Assembly: GCA_025617745.1 (NCBI GenBank)
Contig: CM046862.1
Span: forward strand, 53,931,597 to 53,995,596
From: Heliocidaris erythrogramma
Taxonomy: Eukaryota; Echinodermata; Echinoidea; Camarodonta; Echinometridae
Length of the DNA stretch: 64,000 nucleotides
Direction: 5' to 3'
The notes under the pieces were generated by a model. The model saw nothing but the letters and a program-made list of their open reading frames with translations. It had not been told where the DNA came from and made no database searches. Positions 1-10,602 of this stretch are shown in pieces (position 1 is the stretch's first letter; each line of letters begins with the position of its first letter). Position numbers and translations under genes: made by a program.

Positions 1-8
1 AAAAGAGA

Positions 9-52
9 CATGATAACGAAGCTTTTCGACCTGCACTCATCAGGTTATCACG
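9..52 (-). ncRNA. Type I hammerhead ribozyme motif with minimal helix III
   Basis: Read on the minus strand, the core CUGAUGA (43 down to 37) and GAA (27-25) frame a short helix II region (28-36). GAA is followed by the six bases AAGCUU, giving a one- or two-base-pair helix III, then C17 at position 18. Bases 17 down to 9 pair with 44-52, giving a 9-bp helix I with one G-U pair. Helix II is weak: the outer G-C pair is followed by U-U. Hammerheads with minimal helix III are known from Penelope-like terminal repeats, and a Penelope endonuclease fragment lies next to it. Activity is not shown. Confidence 0.65.
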
Positions 53-127
53 CAGGTATATAACAAATTACTTGAAATCAACTATATTATACTCGATGAA
101 CCCGGACGCAACCCAGACGCCGTAATT

Positions 128-484
128 TCAGAACAATCGCAAAGCTTGGACGAACTCCTTTTGTCTGCACAGAAGAGGTTCGTGCGATTGAATGTAGGCG
201 GCTTCCAGAAAGCGTAAATGCGCTGCGCTTCTGGCCCGGGACATAATTGAGAATTGATCGTCGGCATAGCTTTGTGCGCAAGCTGGATTGTTCAGCAAAT
301 GGAGACCAATCGCTGAATCGCATTTGGCTATCTTTGGCCTTTTTGCGTGCATTTCAGATTTGCAGGCAGGGACGGGCTGCGTGCGCTGATTGGTTGTACG
401 GTTCCGAATAGTCGAGGGGACGTGTTGTTTAATGCGATCAGCCAACAGCTGAGAAGTACGGTCCACGTACCTGGCACCTGGCAT
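128..484 (-). pseudogene. Penelope-like element: C-terminal GIY-YIG endonuclease fragment
   Basis: A 118-codon open frame reads ARYVDRTSQLLADRIKQHVP near its start and ends with HLRFLEAAYIQSHEPLLCRQ just before its terminus. This is the pattern of the C-terminal GIY-YIG nuclease of Penelope-like retroelements: the family usually has YVGRT followed by a helix with an LxxRIKQH signature, and here the glycine is replaced by D. No reverse transcriptase lies upstream, so it is an isolated fragment. It sits between inverted arms with hammerhead motifs. It is presumably nonfunctional, and the family assignment is by recognition only. Confidence 0.75.
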
Positions 485-509
485 ATAGTTGATTTCAAGT
501 AATTTGTTA

Positions 510-546
510 TATACCTGATGAGTGTAGGTCGAAAAGCTTCGTTATC
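510..546 (+). ncRNA. Degenerate hammerhead motif in the right arm
   Basis: The core CUGAUGA (515-521), GAA (531-533), AAGCUU and C17 (540) are the mirror copy of the motif at 9-52. The 5' strand of helix I is missing because this arm lacks ~12 bp just before the core, so only one or two helix I pairs remain. It is a relic. Confidence 0.5.
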
Positions 547-586
547 ATGTCTCTTTTTCGTGCCATTTATTATTATTATTATTATT

Positions 587-622
587 ATATTCCGATGAGT
601 GCAAGACGAAAAGCTTCAGTAT
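587..622 (+). ncRNA. Third hammerhead-type motif, core substitution at U4
   Basis: CCGAUGA (592-598) differs from the CUGANGA core at one base. Helix II is GU...AC with a five-base loop (599-607), followed by GAA (608-610), AAGCUU (611-616) and C17 at 617. Bases 587-591 pair with 618-622 (five pairs including one G-U). The layout matches the motif at 9-52, so this looks like a tandem, mutated copy. Confidence 0.5.
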
Positions 623-795
623 GTAGTACTAAACATCTTTTCATATATATAAGATGCAAATCCTTACTGCTATCCTTATTACTACTCGTAATAAAACTGA
701 ATCCCATCCACTGAAGATTTCCTTCTGTTCAAAGTGATTAGATATATTTAAAAAAAAGGCCGATATTATGTATCATTCACATGTGCTGTCCTTAC

Positions 796-1021
796 CTTAT
801 CTATTTCACAGATGAGGTCAAATTTCTCCATGATCTTCAGTAGGTCCTTTTTTGTTCGGCATTGTCTTTCCACACATGGTCAATCAGTTGCTCGGTGAGT
901 ATTCCTTCTTTTTCAAGTTTGTCCCAAGCATCAAGAGTACTTCGCTGTACATGGAGGTGAACTATGTCATTCATCACAATTTTTACAAAAGGTAGGTTTC
1001 GGAGCTTCGTCGTAATTGTGA
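796..1021 (-). CDS. ROCO-type Roc-COR GTPase gene: COR-domain exon, with frameshift
   Basis: The exon is bounded by a TAG acceptor on the right (minus-strand 5') and GTAAGG on the left. It reads ...LPFVKIVMNDIVHLHVQ, then LDAWDKLEKEGILTEQLIDH, then after a frameshift DLLKIMEKFDLICEIDK. This is the WDxLxxxGILxxxLLxxxW pattern of the COR (C-terminal of Roc) domain, which acts in GTPase dimerisation. At about 846-855 the strand has six A where seven are needed to keep frame, giving an early stop (EQKRTY*). This could be an assembly error in a homopolymer or a real inactivating deletion. It is the furthest-downstream exon seen; the gene probably continues left of the window. Confidence 0.75.
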
Positions 1022-1085
1022 CTACAACACATTCATGTTCATATTTGCATTATATTTATCTAGGGCAGACACTCCACCATTTGCA

Positions 1086-1260
1086 TCTTCAAATAGACCC
1101 TCCCCCCCCCCCAAAAAAAAAAAATAAAATAAAAAAAATAATAAAAAATAAATAAATAAATAAAGAAAAAGAAAAAGAAAAAAAAAAAGAAATAATCAAT
1201 AAATAAATAAAAAAATTAAAAAAATAATAATAATAAATAAATAAAATTTAAAAAAGGAGG
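1086..1260. repeat. Poly-C followed by A-rich low-complexity tract
   Basis: A run of C is followed by about 160 bases of A-rich (AAAT)n/(AAAG)n-like sequence. The remainder to 1600 shows no gene or repeat that I recognise. Confidence 0.8.
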
Positions 1261-1611
1261 GAGAGAGTGTGTAAGAGCAGAAAGACAGAAAGAAAATCGT
1301 GATTCGCCTTGCACATCGTCCTTGCTAACTGACTCACAAACCTAAACGAAGAAGAATAAACATGATCTGAAACGTGAGTTAAAACCGAGTCAAATGCGAT
1401 AAACAATATTCATCAAATAATGCATGTGGAAGTAGATGTACACAATTAAAACAGAGGACACGGTGTCAATTACAAATGGAAAGGGAAATTGAAATGATTT
1501 TTTATGAGGTCACCAGCGGATATATTCAGTTGCCAGCCATGTTCGGTGGAAGAGATAAAATGAGTTTGCTATTGAATTGGAAAACAAAGATTTCGTTGCC
1601 CGGAAAGAAAC

Positions 1612-1743
1612 TAATATATATATATATATAGATATATATATATATATATATATACAAATTATGTATAACAATGCGGCCTCCCGGCTATTACCATAATGGC
1701 TTTATGGCAACACAAGGACTTGGGACCCTTGTTGTGCGATTCA

Positions 1744-1779
<36 letters not shown>

Positions 1780-1792
1780 TGAATCGAATAAG
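1612..1792. repeat. Two (TA)n microsatellites, the second a hairpin with matching flanks
   Basis: (TA)n runs lie near 1614-1654 and 1749-1776. The second is flanked by CGATTCATCTGTA on the left and its reverse complement on the right, forming a perfect inverted repeat. Between the runs is a short unique stretch. Confidence 0.8.
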
Positions 1793-1927
1793 TACCATGA
1801 AAATTTAATCATAAAACTATACGGTTAAAAAATAATGCAGTTTGTACTGACTTTGTATCTCGATTACTCTAAAGTACGATGCACTTTGTGTAGTTACAAG
1901 CATGTTTTAGAAAAACACATTACTGAA

Positions 1928-2951
1928 TTATTGAGTTATCATACCACGGGTGTGATTGCCATGCGACGACACCACCTCCACCAGCTGAGCTGCTAGGGCA
2001 TTCAGGGCAACCGTACGAGTGCCTCCCTGCCGATTGATATATGCCGCCACAGTAACATTGTCCGTGAGAATCAGAACCACACGACTGAGAAGTCGACTTC
2101 TGAAATGGAGCAAGGTCAACAGAACTGCCATAGACTCCAGGACATTGATATGAGGAAGAGTCCCAAGATGAGACCAATCCCCCGCAACCGTGCTGCCGTT
2201 GCAGTGTCCTCCCCACCCCAACCGAGAGGCGTCCGTCGAAACCGATATCGACGGAAGAGGGGCAGAGAAGGACCTGCCTCGCGCGAGAAACACCTCGCTC
2301 GTCCAACAAGAGAGAAGAGACTTGAACCTTACTGGTACTGGAATCCAGACCAAAAGAGAGTCTTTTCCCGGCTTGAAGAACCTGAGGAGATGTCTCTGAA
2401 AGGGTCTCATGAGGAGCCGGCAGTCCTCTAAAATCACTGTCTGGCCGAGATTCTTCTGGCCAGCAAGAGCTTGCGAGCCGCAGAGACAATGGTGAGAATC
2501 CTGTCTCGACTGGGCCGAGCCAACTGATTCCTTATGTCTAACACCGCCCCCAGAAAAAACTGGGCTGCGAGTGGGAACTAACTCTGACTTTTCCCACTTT
2601 ATTAGGAAACCTAAGTCTTGAGTAAGATTGACGAGCAAACTAGTCTCGTCCAACAAACAATCGCGCAACTCCGCTAGGCGAAGCCAATCGTCCAGGTAGC
2701 AAAAATAGCCGAAGGCCGCATCGCCTCAGAGAGGCTGCCAGCACGGCTACAACCTGAGTAAGAACCCGAGGGACTGGGCACAGCCCAAAGGGAAGAGTGC
2801 GAAAACGATAAGTCTCTGAGAGGAAGAAAAACCCCAGAAGATCGCGCAAAGCGCGAAGAACGGGAAAGTGGAAATACGCATCTTCGAAAACTATCAAGAC
2901 CGCGTAGTCCTTCCTCTTGATCAACGGGAGAATGGAGGCGAGAGTCTCCAT
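1928..2951 (-). pseudogene. DIRS-like reverse transcriptase / RNase H, frameshifted
   Basis: The first frame (2951 to about 2640) has ETLASILPLIKRKDYAV, then EDAYFHFPVLRALRDLLGF and YRFRTLPFGLCP. A shift gives CYLDDWLRLAELRDCLLDET, carrying the RT YxDD-type box. The second frame (2668-1928) has LGFLIKWEKSELVPT, then STDASRLGWGGH and the RNase H-like HINVLESMAVLL...LTDNVTVAAYINRQGG. These blocks in this order are characteristic of DIRS/Ngaro-type RT-RH. The first conserved aspartate block (usually ...DLKDAYFH) is altered to VFEDAYFH. It is a fossil, not an intact enzyme. Confidence 0.8.
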
Positions 2952-3296
2952 CCAAAAAAGTACTGAAGTTTTCCCGAGCGCTTGGGAATAACAAAAGTCG
3001 GAGAAAAGGAAAAAGACAGCCTGTGAGGTGACCGAGTTCCTATAACACCTCCGGGGAGCGGGGCGGACAGATCTATGAAGAATCCGTCTCGTCCGTCAAA
3101 GAGAACAAAAGCGTCCGCGGAGATGGCCTCCCAAGCGGGGAGAAAGGAACGAAGACAGCCACCAACCAATACTCTGCGACGGTATAAGACCGAGGCAGCT
3201 GCAGTGGAAAACTAAGACCACTGCAAACCAAACATGACGCTCAAAAAGAAGCACCGCTTCAATGCATCCAAAATCCAGCTAGAAATCCTCCGCGAG

Positions 3297-4900
3297 AGAA
3301 AAACGCTCGGAGGAATCCCGCTGCCTGAACCCAAGCAAAGTCAAACCCTGCGCGCGGGTTGACTAAAAGTCAGGGAAAGTTTAGAACAGAGCAATCACTT
3401 CTACCCACAAAGGGAAAGCAACTAAGGCTCTGCCTGCCCCAGCGATTCGGAGACCGAAGCTTGAGAGGCTGCTTCCAAAACTGGATTCGCCTGAAATGAT
3501 CGTGACAAAGAATCACGAACAAAGGCCGAAACGGTCGGATTCACGCATGAACCGCCGTAAGCCTCCTCACCCGACGGAGCCCCGAGGCTGCGAGACTAGG
3601 AGGCTCATGTGATCTCATCACAGACAAAGAAGAATAAACCATAAAAGGCTAATTAGTCTCGATGTCCGACCCAAAAAAGGGACAAGAGCAGGGGATGCAA
3701 ATCCTGGCACAAGGGACCAACCCTGAGTCAGGGCAAAGGCCATCTCACACTGAACATCTCAGCTTGAGAGACCGGAGGGTTAGCTAAACCCGATGGGCAA
3801 GAGGCCAGCAAAACCTTGCCTCTTTTAGCCCCTTCCCTAGGCTTCTGATTGGCCCAAAAAGAGCCGAAGTCGAAACCCGCTTTTCAGAGCGTTTATTCGG
3901 TTTCGTTCGGATCCCCGAAGCCCTTCGGGAACACGAACCGAACCCTCCACTGAGGGACGCTCACCTCCCTTTATGGGAGAAGTGCGCTGAGGGTATTGAA
4001 CCCAAAGACGCGCACCAATTACCCATATCGGCCGAGCAAGGAGATGCAACAGCCATGGGCCGGACGCCAAGGCGCCCAGAGCAAGGGCGGACCGGGATGA
4101 CCCGGCAAAGGAACGCCAACAAAGGACTCAGCAGGAATCCCGCTGCTTAAACCAACGCGAAGTCGAACCCTGCGCGCGGGTTGACTAAAATTCAGAGAGA
4201 TATCTGGATAACAAAGCAATCGCTTCCACCCCGCAGAGGGCGAGCGATTGAGACTCCGCCTGCCCAAGCGATTCAAAAACGAAGCTTGAGAGGCCAGCTC
4301 CAAATCTGATTCCACCCGAGTGGAAAGAGACAAAGGAACGCTAACAAAGGCCTCAGCAGGCAGAGCCCCGCATGGTTCAACGAAAGTCTCCTCGCCCAGC
4401 GGCGCCCCAAGGGCCGCGGGAATAGGAGGCACATGCGAAACCGACTCAGACAAAGACGAATCAAACACAAAAGGCTGATTAGTCTCAAAGTCAGACCCCT
4501 GAAAAGGGACAGAAGTCAGGGTTGAAGTAGCCGGTACAAAGGCCCAACCCTGATTCTGAGCAAAAGCCCGCATCATGCTGAACATGTCAGCTTGAGAGGA
4601 GCTAGCTAGTTAGCCAGGCCAGACGGGCAAGAGGCCGGCAAAGCCTTGCCACTTATTGCCTTCTTCTTGGCCTTTTTCTTGGCTGGCTCGACAAGAGTCG
4701 TAGCCGAAACCATTTTGTTAGAACGCTTAATCGGATTCATTCGGATCTCCGAAGCCACTTCGGAAACACGAACCGATCCCTCCGCGGAGGGACGTTCACT
4801 TCCCAAAAAGGGATTGGAGCGCTCATGGCGTAAGCCTAGAGAATCGTCCAAATCACCCATATTGGCTAAGCAAGAAGATGCAGTAGCCATGGGTTGGGAG
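3297..4900 (-). repeat. Internal ~0.82-kb tandem duplication in the DIRS gag-like region
   Basis: The segment around 3300-4070 is repeated, diverged, at about 4130-4900. The shared block CGCGCGGGTT lies at 3351 and 4173 (offset 822). Matching pairs of segments encoding EGSVRV-like sequence lie near 3950 and 4787 (offset ~835). The frames contain acidic, Ser/Pro-rich sequence and a basic KKKAKKKA stretch (4660-4690). No gag domain is recognisable by motif. Confidence 0.65.
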
Positions 4901-5720
4901 CTAAAAGCTCCCAGTGCGTGGGCAGACCGAGATGACTCGGTATGTGCCCGATGACTACTAAAGGCGTGTCAACCCGCTATTGGACCGCTCGAAAGCAGCA
5001 ATAGGGGAGCACTAGTAGTCACGCACTCAGGTGAAAACACCTGTTGCTCCGAAGAGCGTCCATAATTGTTAGCTCGAGCATTCCCATCAGCTGGCAACTG
5101 AGACAGCCCAGAAAGTACTCGTTCCCCCATATGGCGTTTGCCGGGGGCTAGGGTTTTAGAACCCAGACCAACATGGACTAAGCCCGTGGGTTGCCCTGCA
5201 GTAGTGGGGCGCGTCTCCCCTAACGGATCAGAGCGAGTGAACGCTACCGTACGGGAAACAGCCCCCCCCCCCCCCCCCCCCCCCACCCCCCCCCCCCCCC
5301 CCTCTGGTCTCAGCGACCGGGGGATTGGATTCGTTAGATATCCAAACCACTAGAATCTGACGCCACCCACCCCGAAACCACGGGCTTCGGAGTTGACAAT
5401 CCCGATTCAGTTAACGCCACCCGTCCCGAAGCCGCAAGCTCCGAGACTGGCAAACTCTGCAAGGAAACACCACTAGGCAACTTACCCTTAGCCCTCCTCC
5501 CTCCCCCATGTACCGAAGTACTCGGGAGAGTTCTGGAAGGCCGAGTCGTCTTGCTAGACGACTCTTCGGAAGAAGCAGGTCTCCGTGACCTAGCTGCTTC
5601 TTCTTCCGAATTCAAACCACTGCAATAAAACAGACAATAAAGCATACATTTCGAAATAAGAAATACTTCAACTGAATGCAGTAAAATAAGAGTAAAATTT
5701 ATTTGGGAGATACGCACAAA

Positions 5721-6440
5721 AGATTTTCACAGCCAAAAAACCGTAAGAACAAACACCGAACCCAAAGGCTCGGTGACAAACGGAAACACCCGCAAACACA
5801 GAAATATCTACGTGGGGCTGACCGTGAAAGGGAAAAATAAATGCCAAGAAAAGGATATCAAAAATCCCTTGCAATCGGCAAAAGTGACTACTAAAACACA
5901 CAGTACTATAATCTAAGCGAATATAGGTACCTAAAAGTGCTTTAAATGTGCGAAAAAGCGCACCTAAAAGATACTATACGACCTGATTTCAGGAGCGCTG
6001 TGACTATACGTCCTATCTCGTCGGGGGCGAGCAAGAAAGAGGAAGATGGCCGTAGCGTGTTGACGCGCGTGAGTGGCGAAGGGGACAATAGGATTACGGG
6101 GGGTGCGCACAATATTGTGACTCATGTGTGTTAAATTCTCGAAGGGGTCCCGTAGTCAAGACTACAGGCATAATAGGTAGGTATATATGATTTATTGCAG
6201 TAAATTATAAAGGTAAGAAAAAGGCATCTTTCTGTAATTTGCTTTTTAAAAATTTTTTATTGCAAGGAGTCCCAACGTATTTCAACGTATCGCACAATTC
6301 GTGCAGTGCGTCACAACATCAATATCTATAAAGAAATAAATCACAGTGTTTATGGTTTATGGTTGCCCGTAAAGGAACGTATAATTTTTAAAATCCTTCT
6401 TTTGGTCTATTACATTATTAACGGAACAGCCCCTTAATAT
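5721..6440. other. No recognisable feature
   Basis: The stretch holds a few short chance frames. It could include the 5' terminal repeat or promoter of the DIRS-like element, but no repeat partner lies in the window to show this. Confidence 0.4.
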
Positions 6441-6790
6441 AACAAGTCTTTGTTACGCCAGTATCAACCCACACGAACCCTACGATCCTCCAACTCTGGT
6501 CTTCTACATGTTCCGCTTTCTAAGAAATCTTGGGGGAACGAGCTTTTGCTCATGCCGGACCAGCCCTGTGGAATTCACATCAACATGAGCTGAAGAACTC
6601 CAACTCCTTTAAGGCCAACCTAAATCCCATTTGTTCAATCTTGCGTTTTGAAGACAGACATTTTTTGTTTGTTATTCATTTTTTGTTATGTTTGTATAAT
6701 TTTCTTTATGTTGTAAAGCGCCTTGAGCAGTTAATTAAAATGGATAATGGCATAATAGAAATCTTATGTATTATTATTATTATTTCCACA
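6440..6790 (+). mobile_element. 3' end of a CR1/L2-like non-LTR retrotransposon
   Basis: A plus-strand frame reads RSSNSGLLHVPLSKKSWGER, then AFAHAGPALWNS...ELKNSNSFKANL. This is the usual C-terminal tail of CR1/L2/Rex-type LINE reverse transcriptases (GERxFxxAxPxLWNSLP). It is followed by TGTAAAGCGCCTTGAGCA and an (ATT)n microsatellite, a typical 3' terminus for this clade. It is 5'-truncated, as usual for LINE insertions. Confidence 0.8.
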
Positions 6791-7237
6791 AATACAAGCG
6801 CAGAATCGCAAAAAAATTAATGATGTGGGTACACTACTACTAGGTGTTACAAAAAACATTTCCCACTTTTGATCCTTAATAGTTCAAAAACTATATATCA
6901 GATAACACTGTCAATGATATGAGTAATAGCGGAATAGTGTACAATTTAGTTGGAGGTGATTTGAATATGAAAGCATAAATAAGTTTCATTAAATCAATGA
7001 TTAATTTTAAAGTAAGGCTCCCCAATTTTGGTCAAATTTTTACCCTCCGTACAAAACTTGAACTTCACACAGGAACCAATGATGTGTATGTGAGTGTGTG
7101 CTTACAATGACCCTGAACAATGGACATGAATACCACCTTTCCAGAGCTCTGCTGATCAGGCTTCTGGTCTCTTGCTCAAAGGCACATGAATGCTTAATAA
7201 TAATTCATGATGGATTGCCCTGGGCACTGCTAGTCTG

Positions 7238-7476
7238 AATAGACCTGTTTACTAAGTGATTCAAATTTTATGCATACTTTTGAAACGAATGTTGTTCTTG
7301 ACAACCTGAAAGCTTTCCAGAGGCTTATCAGACATAGCAACAAGTAATGTATGCAAACTGGATTCCAAGCATTATAGTTCATTCATTAATAACAGGTTAA
7401 TGGTATACCTCGTTACTAGGTCCCCAGGAAAGAAGCATCCATAAATTTGAATCACTTAGTAAACAGGTCTATTCAT
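7238..7476. repeat. Inverted pair of ~35 bp inside the mariner-type element
   Basis: ATAGACCTGTTTACTAAGTG near 7239 recurs as its reverse complement near 7455-7474, spaced about 160 bp. It could be a small nested MITE or a subterminal structure of the host transposon; no target duplication was identified. Confidence 0.65.
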
Positions 7477-7724
7477 GGTAAAGGGTAAAATGCATGCACA
7501 TGAATTAAAGTAAGCACATGTTTCCATGTGCTTGCATACACTACATTTCATTCGAGCTAACAATCATTTTCAAATTTTGTCTCACAGATCACTATAAAAT
7601 TTGGAATATAAATAAGCATAAAATCTATCTAAATTTTTTTCATTTTAACACAACCGTCTACTAATAGTCTGACAAGTTCGTCGCTTTTTTCGATACAAAG
7701 ATATATGTTTTTGGTATAGAGTTC

Positions 7725-7787
7725 TGCAGCATTTTTCATTGGGGCGATTTGTTTGTAAAACAAATCGCCCCAATGAAAAATGCTGCA
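7725..7787. repeat. Perfect 30-bp hairpin, 3-base loop
   Basis: The arms 7725-7754 and 7758-7787 are fully complementary around the loop GTA and contain TTGGGGCGATTTGTTT. No mismatches were seen. Confidence 0.9.
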
Positions 7788-7894
7788 TTTTATTTGAGGC
7801 TCCATATACTCTAATTTATTTTCTTTGCTTCTTGTCATCTTGTTTACAACAGAACAGAAGGTATTCATTGTAATTTCTTTTTTCAGAAGTAGGA

Positions 7895-8802
7895 AGAGCA
7901 CTGTCGTAACTCAACGACAGTATCGCAGGCGTTTGGCCAATACCCCTCACGAAGGAGCATCAGAAACATCATCAACAAATTTACAAAACATGGGAATGTT
8001 TTGAACAGGTGGAAAAATAATTCGGGTTGCAACAGGACAGCATGCAACAATAATACACAGAGAAAAAAAAACAGGAAATTTTGGATGAAGGCAGAGTATC
8101 CTCTCTTAGGGATATGGCATCTCAACTGGGTGATGTCTCATATGGTTCAGTTACTCTTGATAATCTGCCCTACTTCGATTTCATCTAGATGGGCATGTAG
8201 CGACCCATAATGCAATTATCTGGGCAACATATGACAACAAACCACAACACCATCACACTCAGACAATGTTAAATCCTCCTGCAGTAGTTGTGTGGTGTGC
8301 AATATCTGCCTCTATGCTAATGCTAATAGGTCCGTTTTTCTTTGACGGGAATTTGAATGGAGAAACATATCTCCAAATGCTGCAGGACCAATTTCTTCCA
8401 GAACTCCAAGCTTTGATGGGGGAGGATATCGAGCATGCTGTATTCATGCACGATTGAGCAACACCGCACCGTACTCGCGCAGTTAGGGCTTGGTTACAGG
8501 AGACATTCCCGGAGAGAACTGTTGGTCTTCAGCTCCATAGAGAATGGCCCCCAAGAAGTCATGACCTCACGGTTTGTGACTTCTATTTGTGGGGATATCT
8601 AAAGGAGTTGGTCTATCAGGTCTATGTTCGACGGCCATTCCAGGACCTTGATGAATTGCGTCAGGTAATTGTTGATGTTTGTGATGGGCTAAGAGGGTGT
8701 CCTGACTTCATGCAGAAGTCTTACTCTGCTTTTAGGGCATTTCGGCACAGAGTATTGGTATTGGGGGAAGACAAGTGGAGAGTGGGAGGTTTTAAATTTT
8801 AG
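7895..8802 (+). pseudogene. IS630/Tc1/mariner-family DDE transposase, decayed
   Basis: Blocks are read across shifted frames. An N-terminal helix-turn-helix block is VVTQRQYRRRLANTP, then RRSIRNIINKFTKHGNVLNR. A middle block is ILDEGRVSSLRDMASQLGDV. The catalytic core is VVWCAISA...IGPFFFDGNLNGETYLQMLQ, then AVFMHD, then WPPRSHDLTVCDFYLWGYLK. The family motif HDGAxPH is interrupted: the glycine codon after FMHD (about 8453-8457) is TGA, so a single base separates it from sense. The third catalytic Asp block (DLTxxDFxLWG) is present. At least three frame changes lie upstream of the core. Confidence 0.8.
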
Positions 8803-9194
8803 TGCATTTAATCCAGTTTACAATAGATTTATTTTTACCATTTTCAATTTTGCTTCAGTTGCATTCTAGCATAAATAAAGCCACTTAATTCCAAGATAGG
8901 AAACTATACATACAGTAAACTGTCAATTCTTTATTTAATTCCAAGATACGTAGGAAATGTAAAAACAGTCAACTGTCAACTCTTTAATTTAATTCCAAGA
9001 TATGAAAATGTAAATACAGTAAAGTTTGGTAAACTGTCAATTCTTTAATTTCAAAACGAATTACAAAATAGGTCACAAACAAAACCATTTTCACTTTATT
9101 TTCAATATCTAATTTCGAATACAGCAAATAGCGTGAGAATATTTTGGTCATCTAAAGAAAGCCACTGAATTTTATTCATTTCATGTAATGCCCT

Positions 9195-9560
9195 ATTTTC
9201 CATTGCAACATAATGGGGCAACATCATCATCACTATCATCATCGTCATCACCATCAATATCATCATCGTCGTTATCATCATTATTATCATCATCATCACT
9301 GTCACTATCATGGTCATCATCATTAATAGCAGCAGCAGCATTATCATTTCCATCATAATCATCATCATCCCCGTCATCATTATCATTATCACCATAATCG
9401 TTATCATCATAATCATCACTATCATTGTCATCATAATCATCACTATCATTGTCATCATAATCATCACTATCATTGTCATCATTATCATCACTATCATTGT
9501 CCTCATCATTATCATCATCACTATCATCTTCGTCCTCATCATCATCATCAAGGACAACAT
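9195..9560. repeat. (ATC/TCA)n microsatellite, Asp-rich if read on minus
   Basis: About 360 bp of imperfect ATC trinucleotides, with a subrepeat of about 30 bp (ATAATCATCACTATCATTGTC) repeated near 9410-9490. Minus-strand frames read as poly-Asp and poly-Met. I treat this as a microsatellite rather than a protein. Confidence 0.8.
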
Positions 9561-10358
9561 CAATATTCCCATCCTTTGAATGACTTAAATCATTTCGCAT
9601 TGCTTTGATTGCTTCAAAATCCATTAAAATTACATCTCAGTGAAATGACTTTACACAGTTAATGCCAGAGGATGATTAAAGACTAGCTGTGATAGTGGAA
9701 TTCCTCATGAATGAATAATAAAGCATTCAAACCCTGGCCATTGTCCAGGACCATTGTCTGGGTGTTAACCAAACACTCCCATACACACCAACTGACCCCC
9801 TGTGCGTAGTTAGTTTTGTACAGAGGGTTGAAAATAGAGCAAATTCTGAACCCTAACTTAAAAAGTAATCTTCAATTTAATGAAACTGATTTATGCTTCC
9901 ATTTTAAATTACCTCGAACAAAATTGTACACTACTCAGCTATTGCTCATATCAATGTCAGTGTTATCTGATATATAGTTTTTGAACTATTAAGGATCAAA
10001 AGTGGGAAATGTTTTTTGTAACACCTAGTACAATGGGTTTGTATTATTTACTTATAACTGGAAAGTCGCCAAAAACATATAATATCTTTATCATTATTAT
10101 CAATAACGATAATATCAAACTGATTGTTGTTTTGCTAATATGGCTAATATTAAATGTTTGTGTAAATTATGTTAAAGTAAAGGTGGATTTCGGGTAAAGG
10201 TGACTATAACTTGTCGCCACATATTTTTTTTTTTATTGTTATTTGTTTACTTCTTTGATTAACGGATACTCACTAGTTTCACAATTCAATCGCTAGACAT
10301 GAAGTCAACTCTTCTTATTTAATATATGATTCGTAAGGTTGTTGTTGTTGTTTTTTAC

Positions 10359-10502
10359 CTCACAAAATGGAAGGTGGAATGTCCTCTGCGATGTTAACTT
10401 GAATAAAAGGTCTTCAAACAGAACCCATCTGGTTGGTACTTCTTCTTTCATGAAGGGGACTTCATTCATTTGATCATCGACAGTACGACGAATTTCTTGA
10501 AT
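10359..10502 (-). CDS. ROCO gene: COR-domain exon
   Basis: A 48-codon exon in phase 0 at both ends, with a CAG acceptor after 10502 and GTAAAA donor before 10359. It begins IQEIRRTVDDQMNEVPFMKE and continues VPTRWVLFEDLLFKL. The pattern 'M-P-x-M-x-E-E-x-P-x-x-W-x-x-F-E' is typical of the start of COR after the Roc GTPase. Phase matches the upstream exon 12811-12918. The next coding segment before 796-1021 was not found; the intervening 9.3 kb is filled by three transposons. Confidence 0.85.
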
Positions 10503-10602
10503 CTGTTAACAGAGAGGCATATTGAACTTGATAAATTTATGTATATATATATATATATATACAGACAAAATAGGAATGAAAAGTCCGTATACGATGAAAA
10601 AA

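Larger units (their letters stand above)
1..557. repeat. Fold-back with ~75-85 bp inverted arms around a Penelope endonuclease fragment
   Basis: Bases 1-88 and 483-557 are near-identical inverted arms. The left arm holds an extra ~12 bp around 46-57 that the right arm lacks. The enclosed DNA encodes a Penelope-like GIY-YIG fragment, and each arm carries a hammerhead-type core. Penelope-like elements are known to have complex terminal repeats, often with flanking inverted copies, which fits this layout. The left boundary may lie outside the window. Confidence 0.8.
1920..5720 (-). mobile_element. Decayed DIRS-like retrotransposon (gag-like, RT, RNase H)
   Basis: Several minus-strand frames together form one element read from about 5.7 kb down to 1.92 kb. 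A low-complexity gag-like region comes first, then reverse transcriptase, then RNase H. The frames are broken by several frameshifts. The element stops abruptly at about 1920 after the RNase H, so the methyltransferase and tyrosine recombinase modules usual in DIRS elements are absent. GC content is visibly higher than in the flanks. A poly-C run of about 40 bases interrupted by one A lies at about 5262-5303. Confidence 0.75.
6843..10025 (+). mobile_element. 3.18-kb Tc1/mariner-type DNA transposon with ~180-bp TIRs
   Basis: The ends GGTGTTACAAAAAACATTTC and its reverse complement are flanked by TA dinucleotides at 6841-6842 and 10026-10027, the target duplication expected for IS630/Tc1/mariner. 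The TIRs stay similar for about 180 bp (6843-7022 and 9846-10025), with scattered differences. Inside are a broken DDE transposase (7895-8802), a perfect 30-bp hairpin, a second inverted pair and an ATC-repeat microsatellite. Nonsense and frameshift changes make it non-autonomous now. Confidence 0.85.

Noticed and set aside
7629..7901. 90-codon minus-strand frame inside the mariner-type element
   Set aside because: It crosses the perfect hairpin and overlaps the transposase start on the other strand. No family or splice support.
9102..9624. Long Asp-rich and Met/Ile-rich open frames
   Set aside because: They come from an imperfect ATC trinucleotide repeat that is open in several frames on both strands. 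No domain.
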